DNA of 64,000 nucleotides, from positions 1-64,000 of the forward strand of contig NZ_JASZYG010000015.1 of NCBI RefSeq assembly GCF_030317105.1, read 5' to 3'. The notes under the pieces were generated by a model. That model was not told the DNA's origin. It was given only the letters and a program-made list of their open reading frames with translations, and did not search any database. The translations under genes were made by a program, and so were the position numbers. Shown here one piece after another: positions 26,757-36,197 of the stretch; the first letter of the stretch is position 1; the number at the start of each line of letters is the position of its first letter. This DNA comes from Variovorax brevis. Its GTDB lineage: Bacteria > Pseudomonadota > Gammaproteobacteria > Burkholderiales > Burkholderiaceae_C.

Positions 26757-27016
26757 GCGGCAGGTCATCGTGGCGCCGGTGGCTGGCGAGGTGATCGGCC
26801 TGCAGGTCACCGCGCCGGGGGCGGTCATCCGCGGGCGGGATACCTTGGCGGAAATTGTTCCGCGCCAGCAGTGATTGGTGGTCGAGGCGCACCTGCGTCT
26901 GCAGGACATCGACCGCGTACACAACGGCCAGAGCGCCGACATCCGCTTCACAGCCTTTTCTCAACGGACAACCATGCTGGTGCATGGCAAGGTTTTCTAT
27001 GTGTCGGCCGACTACC
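26613..27016 (+). pseudogene. HlyD-family type I secretion adaptor fragment
   Basis: Forward frame QLLTEIDLRIKGLESDYRRQ, a coiled coil ending in EIEQEQRKTVDAAKRQV, the lipoyl-like IVAPVAGEVIGLQVTAPGAV and RGRDTLAEIVPR, then an in-frame TGA and VVEAHLRLQDIDRVHNGQSA. These are the hairpin and barrel of a HlyD/PrtE membrane-fusion protein. The N-terminus and C-terminus are missing, and the internal stop confirms decay. Confidence 0.8.
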
Positions 27017-27216
27017 TGGGCGACCTTCTCGGCGCGCTCTCTCTCGTCAGCCATGTCGGCGAAGTCGCGCACTTCGTTGCTTTGGCTTTTGTTGATACGA
27101 TCCGCACCTGGCACATTGAACCCGTTGTCATTTAGCGTGTCCCACAGGCCATCGATAAATGGTCGTTGCACCCACCAGCGAACTGGACGTACACCGGGGC
27201 TTGACCGCCTTGTCAA
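27017..27216 (-). other. Possible coding scrap on the reverse strand
   Basis: A reverse frame reads PFIDGLWDTLNDNGFNVPGA then DRINKSQSNEVRDFADMADE, which looks like real protein sequence, but I cannot name a family and no start or end is defined. It begins exactly where the HlyD homology stops. Confidence 0.25.
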
Positions 27217-27529
27217 GCGCAGCTTGGGTCGCGGCAGGAGGGCTCTGCTGGGACTGCTGCACGGCCAGAAGTGTCTGGCGATTCTGGCAATGGTGGACTC
27301 AGATCTTCTGAAGCAAAGCGCAGGTCTCTTACCTCATCTTGTGCATGCTTTGCACCCAGTTTGGCCTGTGCATCATTGAGATCATTCTTGGCGTCGAGCA
27401 GCTTGAGCGAAGACCAGCATTCGCGGGGGGCGAATTAGCAGCCGCATGGCAATTCGTGCAAGGGATGCTTGTACCATTGCCTTGGCAGCGCCCATTCGCC
27501 GGTGCTGAGAGCCCCTGAGAGAGCACGCC
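27217..27529. other. Gap upstream of the 2OG oxygenase gene
   Basis: About 310 bases with no recognisable gene. It presumably carries the promoter for the oxygenase gene; no clear promoter boxes are visible. Confidence 0.4.
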
Positions 27530-29809
27530 ATGTCTTCCATCGCAGACGAACTGGCCGCGCTGCTGAGCACGGTCCGGACACCTGGGGACTTCTATGCCGC
27601 CGGCGTGACCGAACTGCTGCTTCCCCGCTTGGAGGTGAACGGTGTCGGTCCGATTGCCCTACCCTTGCTGGCGACCCAGGCCGAGCAACTCATCGCCGTC
27701 GCGGAGCATGCACCTTACGGCCGCGGTGGAAAGACCCTGCTCGACACCACTGTCCGGCGCACTTGGCAGATCGATGCCAATCAGATCCGGATCGAAGGCA
27801 AGAGCTGGGCACGGACCCTGGAGGCTATCGTGGCACGAGCCACCGCAGGGCTCGGAGTGAGCGAACCTGTGGCGGCCGACCTATACAAGCTCCTGATCTA
27901 CGATCAGGGCAGTCATTTCGTCGGCCACCGCGACACCGAGAAAGCGCCCGGCATGTTCGCCACGCTCATCATCACGCTGCCCTCATTGCACGCGGGCGGC
28001 GAACTGCTGGTGCGGCACAAGGGCCGCGAAGTGCGGCTGGATGTGCGCTGCGAAGATCCTTCGGAAGCGGCCTTCGCAGCCTTCTATGCCGATTGCGTGC
28101 ACGAGGTTTTGCCAGTGACCTCGGGTTGCCGGATGGTGCTGGTCTATAACCTGCTGCGCCAGGGGCGAGGCCGCTTGCCCATGCCGCCGAGCTATGACAA
28201 GGAGCAAGCCGGCCTCGTGGCGCTACTGCAGCGCTGGTCTGCTCGCAAGGCAGCGCCTGACGACGATACGCCCGAGAAGCTGGTCTTCCCGCTCGAGCAC
28301 GCCTACACGCCGGCCGAACTGTCGTTCCCGACGCTGAAAGGCGCCGACGCCGCCGCGGCCGCTGTGCTCACCGCGTCGGCTCAGCAGTCCGGCTGCGATC
28401 TTCATGTCGCGCTGCTGACAATCGAAGAAAGCGGCTCTGCCGAGTACACCGGCTATTCCCGAACGCGCCGTTGGAGGAGCGACGATGATGAGAGCGACGA
28501 GCACTTCGAGATCGGCGAGATCATTGACTGCAGCAGGACTCTCTCCGACTGGGGCCGCCCCGATGGTAGCCCGGCGGCGATGGGTCACTTTCCGATCAAA
28601 GACGCAGAACTTTCCCCGCCCGATGCCTTGGCGGACATGGAACCCGACGAGCAGTATTTCCAGGAGGCGACGGGCAACGAAGGTGCTTCTTTCGAGAGGA
28701 CTTACCGTCGGGCGGCGCTGGTACTTTGGCCGAAGGAGCGACGCCTCGCGGTTCTCAATCAGGCCGGTTTGCCGGTCACCTTGCCTTACCTGGAAGAGTT
28801 GACCCAACGCTGGGTCGCGAGCGGCGAAGATCGCGAATCGCCCTTGCGGCGCGAGGCGCATCAACTCTCTGGCCACATGCTGCGCACCTGGCGCAAGTCC
28901 ACCTGCTATTCGCAGCGGGACGGCGAGAGTGAAGGCGCCAGGATGCTCGCATTGATGGCCCGACTCAAGGACACAGAGCGCATCGAGGCGATCATGGTCG
29001 ACATGATCGCCGCGGGAGGCCATGGCAAGAGCGACAACGACGCGGTGCTGATCGCTCTGGGCCTGCTGCCCGCGCAGCGGGCCGGAGAATTGGTCCAGCG
29101 CATCGTTGCCTCCAACGCCGAGATGTGCCCTTGCAGCTGCGCTGACTTGCTGGCTCGCAGCGCGCGAGTCGACTCGCTGGCAGACGGCCTCGTCCCTGCC
29201 GGGAAGGCTTTGGTCCTGGCGCTGCCAGGCGATCCGGCGCAAGGGCTGCAGGCTGAGTTTGCATGGCAGAGGCAGCGCATCGATGTCGGCTTTGTTGTCG
29301 ACATCGTGTCGGCGCTTTCGCGGATCGACGCCAACATGACGGACTCCGCGGTGGGTCATCTACTGGCTTGGCCGAAGACCTATGGTGTCGACGCTGTCAT
29401 CCTGCCCGCCGTCCGTCAACTGACCGGAAAGACCGGAACCCGGACGCTCGCAGCCGTTCAGCGCTTGCGTGCCGTCTGCCTGGAACATCTCCGCGCGCGA
29501 ATGGCGCTTGCCCTCGAAGCGCCCAGCGATTGGACTCGCGCTGCCGCGCCCGGTTGCCAATGTCCCCGCTGCGGTGAACTGAGCCAGTTCCTGGCCAACC
29601 CCGGCCAGCGGACTTGGGCGTTCAAGGCAAGTGAACCGGATCGCCGGCATGTTGAGGAAACGATCCGACGCAAGGGGTGCGACGTGGACTGCGCGACCGA
29701 TAAACGCGGGCGCCCGTACAGCTTGGTGTGCACCAAGAACCAGGCCAGCTATGAAAGACGGGTGGCACAGCGCAAGCAGGATCTGGAGGATCTGGCTCTG
29801 TTGCAATAG
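27530..29809 (+). CDS. Large 2-oxoglutarate/Fe(II) dioxygenase-like protein
   Basis: A 759-residue protein. About residues 40-215 form a prolyl-4-hydroxylase-type double-stranded beta-helix with the iron triad H133, D135 (VGHRDTEK) and H191 (CVHEVLPV), and the 2OG-binding Arg R201 (GCRMVLVYNL). The rest, about 540 residues, is unlike ordinary dioxygenases: a mixed region, a helical stretch, and near residue 680 a CQCPRCGE cysteine cluster that may bind zinc, with more Cys/Lys near the end. Substrate unknown; protein or nucleic acid hydroxylation are both possible. It stands alone with GAGAG before the ATG. Confidence 0.8.
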   Translation: MSSIADELAALLSTVRTPGDFYAAGVTELLLPRLEVNGVGPIALPLLATQAEQLIAVAEHAPYGRGGKTLLDTTVRRTWQIDANQIRIEGKSWARTLEAIVARATAGLGVSEPVAADLYKLLIYDQGSHFVGHRDTEKAPGMFATLIITLPSLHAGGELLVRHKGREVRLDVRCEDPSEAAFAAFYADCVHEVLPVTSGCRMVLVYNLLRQGRGRLPMPPSYDKEQAGLVALLQRWSARKAAPDDDTPEKLVFPLEHAYTPAELSFPTLKGADAAAAAVLTASAQQSGCDLHVALLTIEESGSAEYTGYSRTRRWRSDDDESDEHFEIGEIIDCSRTLSDWGRPDGSPAAMGHFPIKDAELSPPDALADMEPDEQYFQEATGNEGASFERTYRRAALVLWPKERRLAVLNQAGLPVTLPYLEELTQRWVASGEDRESPLRREAHQLSGHMLRTWRKSTCYSQRDGESEGARMLALMARLKDTERIEAIMVDMIAAGGHGKSDNDAVLIALGLLPAQRAGELVQRIVASNAEMCPCSCADLLARSARVDSLADGLVPAGKALVLALPGDPAQGLQAEFAWQRQRIDVGFVVDIVSALSRIDANMTDSAVGHLLAWPKTYGVDAVILPAVRQLTGKTGTRTLAAVQRLRAVCLEHLRARMALALEAPSDWTRAAAPGCQCPRCGELSQFLANPGQRTWAFKASEPDRRHVEETIRRKGCDVDCATDKRGRPYSLVCTKNQASYERRVAQRKQDLEDLALLQ

Positions 29810-30472
29810 CAGCGCGTGCGAAGCCGTGCCGTGCGCTGCCGATCAAAATGCCAGGGAATAGAACAGGTGTGCCGCGGACGAGGCTTGGCTATTGAGGGCA
29901 CTCTTCGATGCGATCGCGCGGGGGTTGTCCGTATTTTGTGTTCGAGGCGTTTGGTTGATTTGGTCTGCGGGCGACCAATGGACCGCGTTTCCATCCTGTC
30001 ACGCAACCTTGCTGCGGTACGTGGCCGAAACACTGGAGGCGTCGCCACTGACCGAGCCTGCCCAGCCCCGACGAGCGCCGCCCGACCCTGCACCAGCATC
30101 TGGGCCAAGAGATGGGGGCGGCCAACATCGCGCACCATGGCGGTGCTCCTAGGCATACGGCGCTGTTCACCACCGCCGGTCAGATGCTCAGCGAGTTCGC
30201 CGTTCCGAACGTGATCAAGGGGCGGGTCACGACAAGCAGTTCGCCGTGCAATGAGCAGGTCGTTTCCTCCGCGCGCGCCAGCCGCAGATTGGGAAAACCA
30301 ATCTTGCATGCAACAATGAGCTTCCTGGTGTGCGCAGAAGTTCGTCAAGAACTACAGGGAGGACGTCGTGGAGAACTTCGCGGATAAGCATGACAAAGTG
30401 AACGGTGAGCGCAATCCCCGGAAAGTTGGTCCGGCAAGGACTGCGGCGCAGGCGTACGTCACAACGGTGCGT
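29810..30472. other. Gap with one IstB scrap
   Basis: No intact gene. The only recognisable sequence is the IstB-like stretch listed at 30095-30210. Confidence 0.4.
30095..30210 (+). pseudogene. IS21-family IstB ATPase scrap
   Basis: Allowing two indels, the forward strand reads NIAHHAVL.GHTALFTTAGQML. This corresponds to the stretch after Walker A in IstB helper proteins (QNIAHHAVLRGHTVRFTTAxxML). About 40 codons survive. Confidence 0.45.
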
Positions 30473-30802
30473 ATGGCCCGCACCCTTGCCTGCGCTGCCG
30501 CGCTGGCCTTGGCGGGATGCGTGTACTACGGCTACCAAGCCCCGGGAATCGCGACGGCCAGCTTCGACCGTTGCTTCGCGGCCGCCGCGGGCGCGCTACG
30601 CGCCCAAGGCATGGTCATCAGCCTTGAGGACCGCAGTAGCGGCACCATCGTGGGCCGGCTCGGCACGGGCGCCACCGTGACCGCCACGGTCCTTCAGCTG
30701 CCCGATGACAGAGTGAGCGTGCAGTTCGATACCACGGGCGCGCGCGATCCAGTGCTGATCGATCGCGTTTCGCGCAGCTACGACTACCTTATGGGATTAT
30801 GA
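30473..30802 (+). CDS. Small lipoprotein of unknown function
   Basis: A 109-residue protein with a lipoprotein signal peptide: MARTLACAAALALAGC, lipobox LAGC with the lipidated Cys at residue 16. The mature part (about 93 residues) has an alpha-beta pattern (FDRCFAAAAGALRAQGM, SGTIVGRLGTGATVTATV, DPVLIDRVSRSYDYLM) seen in conserved Burkholderiales proteins without known function. The frame opens at 30368, but the signal peptide fixes the start at ATG 30473. It would be anchored in the envelope. Confidence 0.75.
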   Translation: MARTLACAAALALAGCVYYGYQAPGIATASFDRCFAAAAGALRAQGMVISLEDRSSGTIVGRLGTGATVTATVLQLPDDRVSVQFDTTGARDPVLIDRVSRSYDYLMGL

Positions 30803-31194
30803 GTATTGGGAGACAGCGCGCACCCACCTGTGTGGAGCTTCATGGCGCCGAGCCGGCAGTGAGTAATCTATGGAAAGATCCGGCCCATGAAATGAAGTTG
30901 AAGTAGACCCGATTTCGCGGACATCCGATCCTTAGGAGTCCTAACGTCTTCCCCTTATCCTGTCAGTTCTTTACTGGAGCTGGGCGGCTTTTGACGTCCA
31001 TACGACATCCCGTGAACAGATTTAGTTACTAGCATCGAAGTAGGGGTTGAGTAGGGAGATGGGGGTGGCGATGCAGCACCGTCGTCACAGCACAATTCAC
31101 GGCGAAGCAACCCAGCCGCTGCACGCGACTCATTCAATCCTCAGGTTTATCGATGACAACGCGGTCTGACCGCCGCAAACTAGTTTTCCTCCAG
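30803..31194. other. Gap without a recognisable gene
   Basis: Nearly 400 bases of lower GC than the surroundings with no supported frame; likely foreign or decayed DNA ahead of the IS1182 scrap. Confidence 0.4.
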
Positions 31195-31455
31195 TGATGT
31201 GGCTTACCGGCCATCTGACGCCGGACTTCAAGACCATCTCCAACTTCCGCCATGACAATGGTCCCGGCATCCGCAACGTCTGCAAGCGCTTCATCGGCGT
31301 GCCGAGAGTTGAAGCTGTTCACGCACGCCATCGTGGCGATCGACGGCAGCAAGTTCAAGGCGGTCAACAGTCGAGATCGGAACTTCACCCCTGGCAAGAT
31401 CGATGCACGCCAGCGGCAGATCGAACAAAGCATCCAGCGCTATCGTCCGGCCGGA
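31195..31455 (+). pseudogene. IS1182-family transposase fragment
   Basis: MWLTGHLTPDFKTISNFRHD, then GIRNVCKRFIGV and, after a frameshift near 31310, AIVAIDGSKFKAVNSRDRNF match the first catalytic-Asp region of IS1182 transposases (DGSKFKAVN). The N-terminal and C-terminal parts are missing. Confidence 0.75.
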
Positions 31456-31952
31456 TGACGGCCGTTCCGGGCGTCTAAACACGCCCGCTGCTCTCGCCGC
31501 GGGCGATCTTCGGCAGGGCCATGTGGTTAGGGAACGCGAGCTCGGAGTCTCCGCCGCTGCCGCCAGCCGGGAAGCCGGGAGGCCTCATCCACTTTGACGG
31601 CCAGGTCGGTCGGAACATGGAGGGTCAGTACGCGCATTTCCTTGGGAGCGCTACTGATTGATGATGATCAAAGCTTGGTCGAGTTTTTTCGTCGTACATA
31701 CCTGAACGCGATGCGACACGTTGCCTCCCAACCAACCTGTGGAGTTCACGCTTTCTGGAAGGAGTTCGGCTGAACGCCAGTTTCATCAGTGCCGAAACGG
31801 GAGAATGCTCGAAGCAAGACGCACCGACTTGTCTAAGCAACGTACGCTTGCCCCGTCATGGAAATGCGCGACATGGGATCCCGCGCTTTTGACGCGCTCC
31901 GGATGTTCGCAGGTTTGACAAAATCTCAGTACATAACCACCTTGGACCGAAG
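31456..31952. other. Gap without a recognisable gene
   Basis: About 500 bases; short frames only. The last 50 bases would contain the promoter of the creatininase-family gene. Confidence 0.4.
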
Positions 31953-32759
31953 ATGCTCATCCCCCCTCGCCTGCTGATGATCTTGGCGATCACTTGCAGC
32001 ACCGCGAGCTGGTCCGCCCCGACCAGTGTTTACCTTGAGGAGTTGACCTCCACCGAGGTCCGCGATGCCGTGCGCGCCGGCACGACGACGATCATCATTC
32101 CGGTCGGCGGCACCGAGCAGAGCGGTCCTAACATGGCGCTGGGAAAACACAATGTGCGCGTGAAGGTGCTTGCAGGACGGATCGCCGCTTCGCTGGGACA
32201 CACGCTGGTCGCGCCGGTGGTCGCCTACGTGCCCGAAGGCAGCATCGTCCCACCCGCAGGGCACATGCGCTTTGCGGGCACGATTTCGGTGCCTGAGGAC
32301 GCATTCAAGGGCGTCCTGGAGGGTGCTGCGCGCAGTTTCAAGCAAAACGGGTTTGTCGATGTGGTGCTGATCGGTGATCACGGCGGATACCAGGCCCAAC
32401 TCAAAGCAGTGGCGACGCGTCTCAATCACGATTGGGCGGCAACACCCGCCCGGGCCCACTTCATCGGCGACTACTACCGCGTCACCCAGACCGACTACGT
32501 GCAGGCGCTCAAGGCCAAGGGATTGAACGACGCCCAGATTGGCGTGCATGCAGGCGCGGCCGACACTTCGCTGATGATGGCGATAGACACCGCGCTGGTT
32601 CGCCCGGGTCAAATGACACTTGATCCACGCGAAGGCGAGGCCAACGGCGTCACAGGCGATCCGCGCGCCTCCAGTGCAGCGTTGGGCCAGCTCGGCGTCG
32701 AATTGATCGTGACGAAGACAGCGACCGCCATCCGCGCTGCGAGGAGCGCTGCGCGCTGA
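31953..32759 (+). CDS. Secreted creatininase-family amidohydrolase
   Basis: A 268-residue protein with an N-terminal signal peptide (about residues 1-22, PRLLMILAITCSTASWSA) and a creatininase fold. Metal-ligand motifs are GGTEQSGPNMALGKHN (Glu and His), PPAGHMRF and LIGDHGGYQAQL. The family includes creatinine amidohydrolase, FAPy deformylase ArfB and the mycofactocin peptidase MftE; most are cytosolic, so the exported form is notable. A beta-propeller gene follows after 48 bases and is probably cotranscribed. The substrate is unknown. Confidence 0.85.
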   Translation: MLIPPRLLMILAITCSTASWSAPTSVYLEELTSTEVRDAVRAGTTTIIIPVGGTEQSGPNMALGKHNVRVKVLAGRIAASLGHTLVAPVVAYVPEGSIVPPAGHMRFAGTISVPEDAFKGVLEGAARSFKQNGFVDVVLIGDHGGYQAQLKAVATRLNHDWAATPARAHFIGDYYRVTQTDYVQALKAKGLNDAQIGVHAGAADTSLMMAIDTALVRPGQMTLDPREGEANGVTGDPRASSAALGQLGVELIVTKTATAIRAARSAAR

Positions 32760-32807
32760 GGCCGCTGTGATACCCGTTCTGTAGACCGTGGATCTGAGGA
32801 GCCGACC

Positions 32808-34121
32808 ATGCCAAAGTACAGTGTTTCAGCAGTTTCAACATTGCTCGTCCTGTTGGGGTCGGCGGCTTGGTGGGTCGCCGCGCAGCCCACTGCCACGCCC
32901 GCGGCACCCGACGCTGCCCGACCGGCCGTGGCCGTGGCCGTGGCCGTGGTCACGGTGCCTGGAATGCCGGCCGTCGTCGACCCACAGAACCTGTACAGCG
33001 AGATTGAAGCACGCCACATGAGCGCTGCGGTGGCTGGAGCGCTGGAGCGCGTCTACGTTCCGAACCACACTGCAAATACGGTGTCCGTCATCGACCCGGT
33101 GGCGTTGAAGGTGATCGATACGTTCAAGGTCGGGATCAATCCACAGCACGTTGTGCCGGCGTGGGACCTGCGCACCTTGTGGGTCGCAAACAATGCCGAA
33201 GGACGCCCCGATGGCAGCTTGACGCCCATTGATCCGAAAACCGGCAAGCCCGGAGCCTCGATTCGCGTCGAAGATCCCTACAACCTCTATTGGTCGCCTG
33301 ACGGTCAGTCCGCCATCGTGGTAGCGGAAGCGTACAAACGGCTCGACTTCCGCGATCCACGCACCATGAGCCTGCAATATTCGATCGCAACGCCGACATG
33401 TGGCGGTATCAACCACGCCGACTTTTCCATTGACGGCAAGTTCGCCTTCTTCACTTGCGAGTTTGCAGGTGCGATCACCAAGATCGATCTTGTCAATCGC
33501 CGCGTGGTCGGAACCATCAAGTTGAGCCAGTACTTCAGTCGCCCGGAGGTGCTAGCGCTCATCGCTGCACCAGGGAAAAAGCCGAAGAAAGTCCCTGACC
33601 CCACCGAGCTTGGCGCGGAGATTTGCACGACCCCCGGCATGCCCCAGGATGTTCGTGCGTCGCCGGATGGCAAGACGTTCTTCGTCGCTGACATGATGGC
33701 CGATGGCGTGCACGTGGTAGACGCCGAGTCCTTCAAACAGATCGACTTCGTTCCGACCGGCGTCGGCGCCCACGGCCTGTACCCGAGTCGCGACGGCAAG
33801 AGCTTGTACGTGGCCAATCGCGGTACCAACGTGATCCACGGCAAACCGGGCGGCAAAGGCAGCGTCTCGGTGATTGACTTTGCCACCCGGAAGGTCACCA
33901 AGAACTGGACCATCCCCGGCGGCGGCAGTCCGGACATGGGCAATGTCAGCGCCGACGGCTCCTATCTGTGGCTCTCGGGACGATATGACGATGTCGTGTA
34001 CCGTTTCGACACCCGCTCGGGCAACGTCGACAAGATCAAGGTCGGCCGCGAACCGCACGGATTGACGGTTTGGCCTCAGCCTGGGCGTTTCTCGTTGGGA
34101 CATACCGGCAACCTGCGATAG
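32808..34121 (+). CDS. Secreted YVTN-type beta-propeller protein
   Basis: A 437-residue exported protein: signal peptide at about 1-25, then YVTN-like blades (ERVYVPNHTANTVSVIDPVA, LWVANNAEGRPDGSL, FFVADMMADGVHVVD, LYVANRGTNVIHG, LWLSGRYDDVVYRFD). Such propellers bind partners in the periplasm. A four-unit GGCCGT microsatellite at 32924-32947 encodes the Ala-Val run after the signal peptide and may vary by slippage. It is linked to the creatininase gene. Two conserved-looking cysteine pairs (PTCGG, FTCEF) could form disulfides. Confidence 0.85.
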   Translation: MPKYSVSAVSTLLVLLGSAAWWVAAQPTATPAAPDAARPAVAVAVAVVTVPGMPAVVDPQNLYSEIEARHMSAAVAGALERVYVPNHTANTVSVIDPVALKVIDTFKVGINPQHVVPAWDLRTLWVANNAEGRPDGSLTPIDPKTGKPGASIRVEDPYNLYWSPDGQSAIVVAEAYKRLDFRDPRTMSLQYSIATPTCGGINHADFSIDGKFAFFTCEFAGAITKIDLVNRRVVGTIKLSQYFSRPEVLALIAAPGKKPKKVPDPTELGAEICTTPGMPQDVRASPDGKTFFVADMMADGVHVVDAESFKQIDFVPTGVGAHGLYPSRDGKSLYVANRGTNVIHGKPGGKGSVSVIDFATRKVTKNWTIPGGGSPDMGNVSADGSYLWLSGRYDDVVYRFDTRSGNVDKIKVGREPHGLTVWPQPGRFSLGHTGNLR

Positions 34122-34371
34122 CCGGAAGATGTGACCTCTGGCCTTTTGAGGGTCGCCAGAATGCGGGCAAGAGCAGCATGCTGCGGTTCCAACGTCCACG
34201 GTCAAAGACTGCCTCGCTCGACGCAGGGAGCGAAGACGTGAACGACGAAACAATCAACCGGCGTTCGGCCGGCGACTACTGTGGCTGCAAGCACGACAAT
34301 GGCAGCGGGTGTCTGACCAAGAGGCTCGCCCGGTACGTTTCCTCGCGCTCCCCGGAGTTGCCCTTGGCGTG
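34122..34371. other. Gap without a recognisable gene
   Basis: About 250 bases between the propeller gene and a small reverse-strand gene. Nothing identifiable. Confidence 0.35.
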
Positions 34372-34656
34372 TCAGGGGCCCTTTGGAGCATTGGATTCGT
34401 CAATCACCAGGAGCTTGCCGCCGGCGTAGCGATAGATCCATTTCAATGCGACCGTCTCTGCGAGGCGCATGGCCGCGTCCTCGGCGATGCGAAGTTCCTC
34501 TGCCAGGCGCGTGACGCGGTGGCGGGTGAAGCTATGGATGGTGCCCTTGGTGTGGAAGCCCAAGGCAGCAAGCACATCTTTGGCGCGGGCCAGATCAGCC
34601 CGAATGACGTTGACGGGGCGAAGTTCGTCTTCCAAGTCGTTCTCCTTGTCTGCCAC
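34372..34656 (-). CDS. Small helical protein of unknown function
   Basis: A 94-residue frame. The middle (VIRADLARAKDVLAALGF, RVTRLAEELRIAEDAAMRLA, LKWIYRYAGGKLLVI) has the look of a small helix-rich DNA-binding or phage-type regulator, and its spacing loosely recalls Mor-like activators, but I cannot assign it. Directly upstream of the ATG is an inverted repeat. It lies among IS fragments. Confidence 0.4.
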   Translation of the reverse strand: MADKENDLEDELRPVNVIRADLARAKDVLAALGFHTKGTIHSFTRHRVTRLAEELRIAEDAAMRLAETVALKWIYRYAGGKLLVIDESNAPKGP

Positions 34657-34676
34657 TGAGTTGCAGCAACCTCAGA
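34657..34676. promoter_or_regulatory. Inverted repeat immediately upstream of the small helical gene
   Basis: CTGAGTTGC and GCAACCTCAG are near-perfect inverted arms around one base, touching the start codon of the reverse-strand gene. It could be an operator or a translational hairpin. Confidence 0.3.
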
Positions 34677-34803
34677 TTGCGTTCTGTTTGATTAACGATT
34701 AACAAAACAGCGCCTCCCACATCAGGTGGACGCGGGCAAGCTCGCACGCCGGGAAGGATGAGATCGGGCTGCGCACGTGGGCAAGGGGCTACCCCTTTTC
34801 GAC

Positions 34804-35184
34804 CTACGGGCCGGAGTGAAAGTCGTTCGACACACCGGGGGCAACGCCGCTGTACACCACGAAAACGCAAGAGAAATACGGGAACACCGGATGCGATGGG
34901 TGCTTCTTGCGCGTGTTGGGCTTGCGATACAGCGCCTGAATGCCCATGCGTCGCATCAACGTGCCCACGTGCCGCCGTCCCACATCGATGCCCCGCAGGC
35001 GCAGCAGATCGCGCAGCATGCGACTGCCGGCGAACAGGTGCTCAAGATGCAACTCATCGATGCGGCGCATCAATGCCAGCTCGCTCTCGGAAATCGGCTC
35101 GGGGTGGTAGTACACCGTGCCTCGGCTGAGGCCCAGCAGCTCGGCCTGGCGCTTGATCGGCAGTTCGTGTTCGCGCTCGATCAT
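34804..35184 (-). pseudogene. IS3-family transposase OrfB, N-terminal fragment
   Basis: The reverse strand begins MIEREHELPIKRQAELLGLS and continues RGTVYYHPEP, then LALMRRIDELHLEHLFAGSR and GTLMRRMGIQALYRKPNT, the pre-catalytic region of IS3-type OrfB. Homology stops after HPVFPY, just before the DDE core, and unrelated sequence follows. Some OrfA sequence may remain at 35185-35430 but is not convincing. Confidence 0.8.
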
Positions 35185-35503
35185 CGCTTTGCGCTCAGCA
35201 AACCGGCCTTGAGCTGCGCCTGGAATAGCGCAATGTGGCCCCGAACAGGCGTGCCTTGCCGATGAACGAGCAACGCGAACCTTTCCCGCAGTCGGGGCGA
35301 GGCGCCACCGCGACTGTAAATCTCGTCCACGCGCGCATCGGGGTCGGCCAGGGTGCGCTGCCTACCACGGCTCTCCGTGGGTGAGATTGCATCGGTGCCC
35401 GACTCGCGGCGGACCGACCCCTTGCGTTCCAAACCTCAGAGTTGACTCGGGTTGGTCATGGCGCCAACCATGACGCGGCCAGCGGCGGTCGCCATCAACG
35501 GCT

Positions 35504-35823
35504 TCAGTGGTAGTCGTCCTCGAGTTGGTGCCGGACGGCCAGGATGTTGACTTTCGCGTCGCCCTCGATCTCGTACAGGGCCACGTAGCCGCAGCGACGA
35601 AATGGAATGACCAGTTCGCGCAGGAACGGGCTCCTACCGACCTTGCAAAAGATGAACGGAGTGCGCGTCAGGTGGCTTTCCACCGCCAGGCTGATGGTGT
35701 CGATGGCGAGCTGGGCCGCGTCAAAATCCTCCACGGTCTGTGCGCGATCCAGGAGGAAGTCAAACAGACGTAATAGGTCATCGCGAGCGCCGTGGTGTAC
35801 CGGACCTCAAAGTCAGCCGTCAC
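35504..35823 (-). pseudogene. ParE/RelE-type toxin, frameshifted
   Basis: The reverse strand starts at GTG 35823 with TADFEVRYTTALA, then after a one-base shift near 35783 continues DDLLRLFDFLLDRAQTVEDF and later GRSPFLRELVIPFRRCGYVA, LYEIEGDAKVNILAVRHQ. That is a complete ParE-type toxin fold of about 105 residues, including the conserved Arg strand. The GTG overlaps the antitoxin's TGA. As read, the toxin cannot be made. ParE toxins poison DNA gyrase; RelE relatives cut mRNA. Confidence 0.75.
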
Positions 35824-36092
35824 CCGGCCACCTTCCTGCGCCGTGCATTGTGCCGCTGCTGAAGCTCTTCGTGCACGGACGTCGCAGTGTGGTAGACGCC
35901 AGTACGTTTGGCGTCCTCGCTGGACGCGAGGCCACGGGCCAGAAACTCCGTCTCGACCTGGCGGCGGTGAATGGTGTCTCGCACCGCGGTCTCTATCAAA
36001 CCGGACAAGGTCTCACCTTCGCGAAGAACGCTTTCTGTCGCCTCGCGAAGGTCGGAGTCGACTCGAAGGGACGGGAAAGTGGCAGTCTTCAT
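35820..36092 (-). CDS. ParD-like antitoxin
   Basis: A 90-residue protein starting MKTATFPSLRVDSDLREATE, a ribbon-helix-helix-like N-terminus (strand, then helices SVLREGETLSGLIETAVRDT) with a charged C-terminal tail that would wrap the toxin. Its stop overlaps the toxin GTG (GTGA). The antitoxin is intact while its toxin partner is frameshifted, so it may persist as an orphan regulator or anti-addiction factor. Confidence 0.75.
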   Translation of the reverse strand: MKTATFPSLRVDSDLREATESVLREGETLSGLIETAVRDTIHRRQVETEFLARGLASSEDAKRTGVYHTATSVHEELQQRHNARRRKVAG

Positions 36093-36197
36093 GGTGGTGC
36101 GTTGCAAATGCGACGCATCAGTCTAGCGGGCTGGCGGCTGTCAAGCCAACAGGCCCCGCGCTTTTGCGCCCGAAGCCCCATTCGGCGCTTCCCAAAT

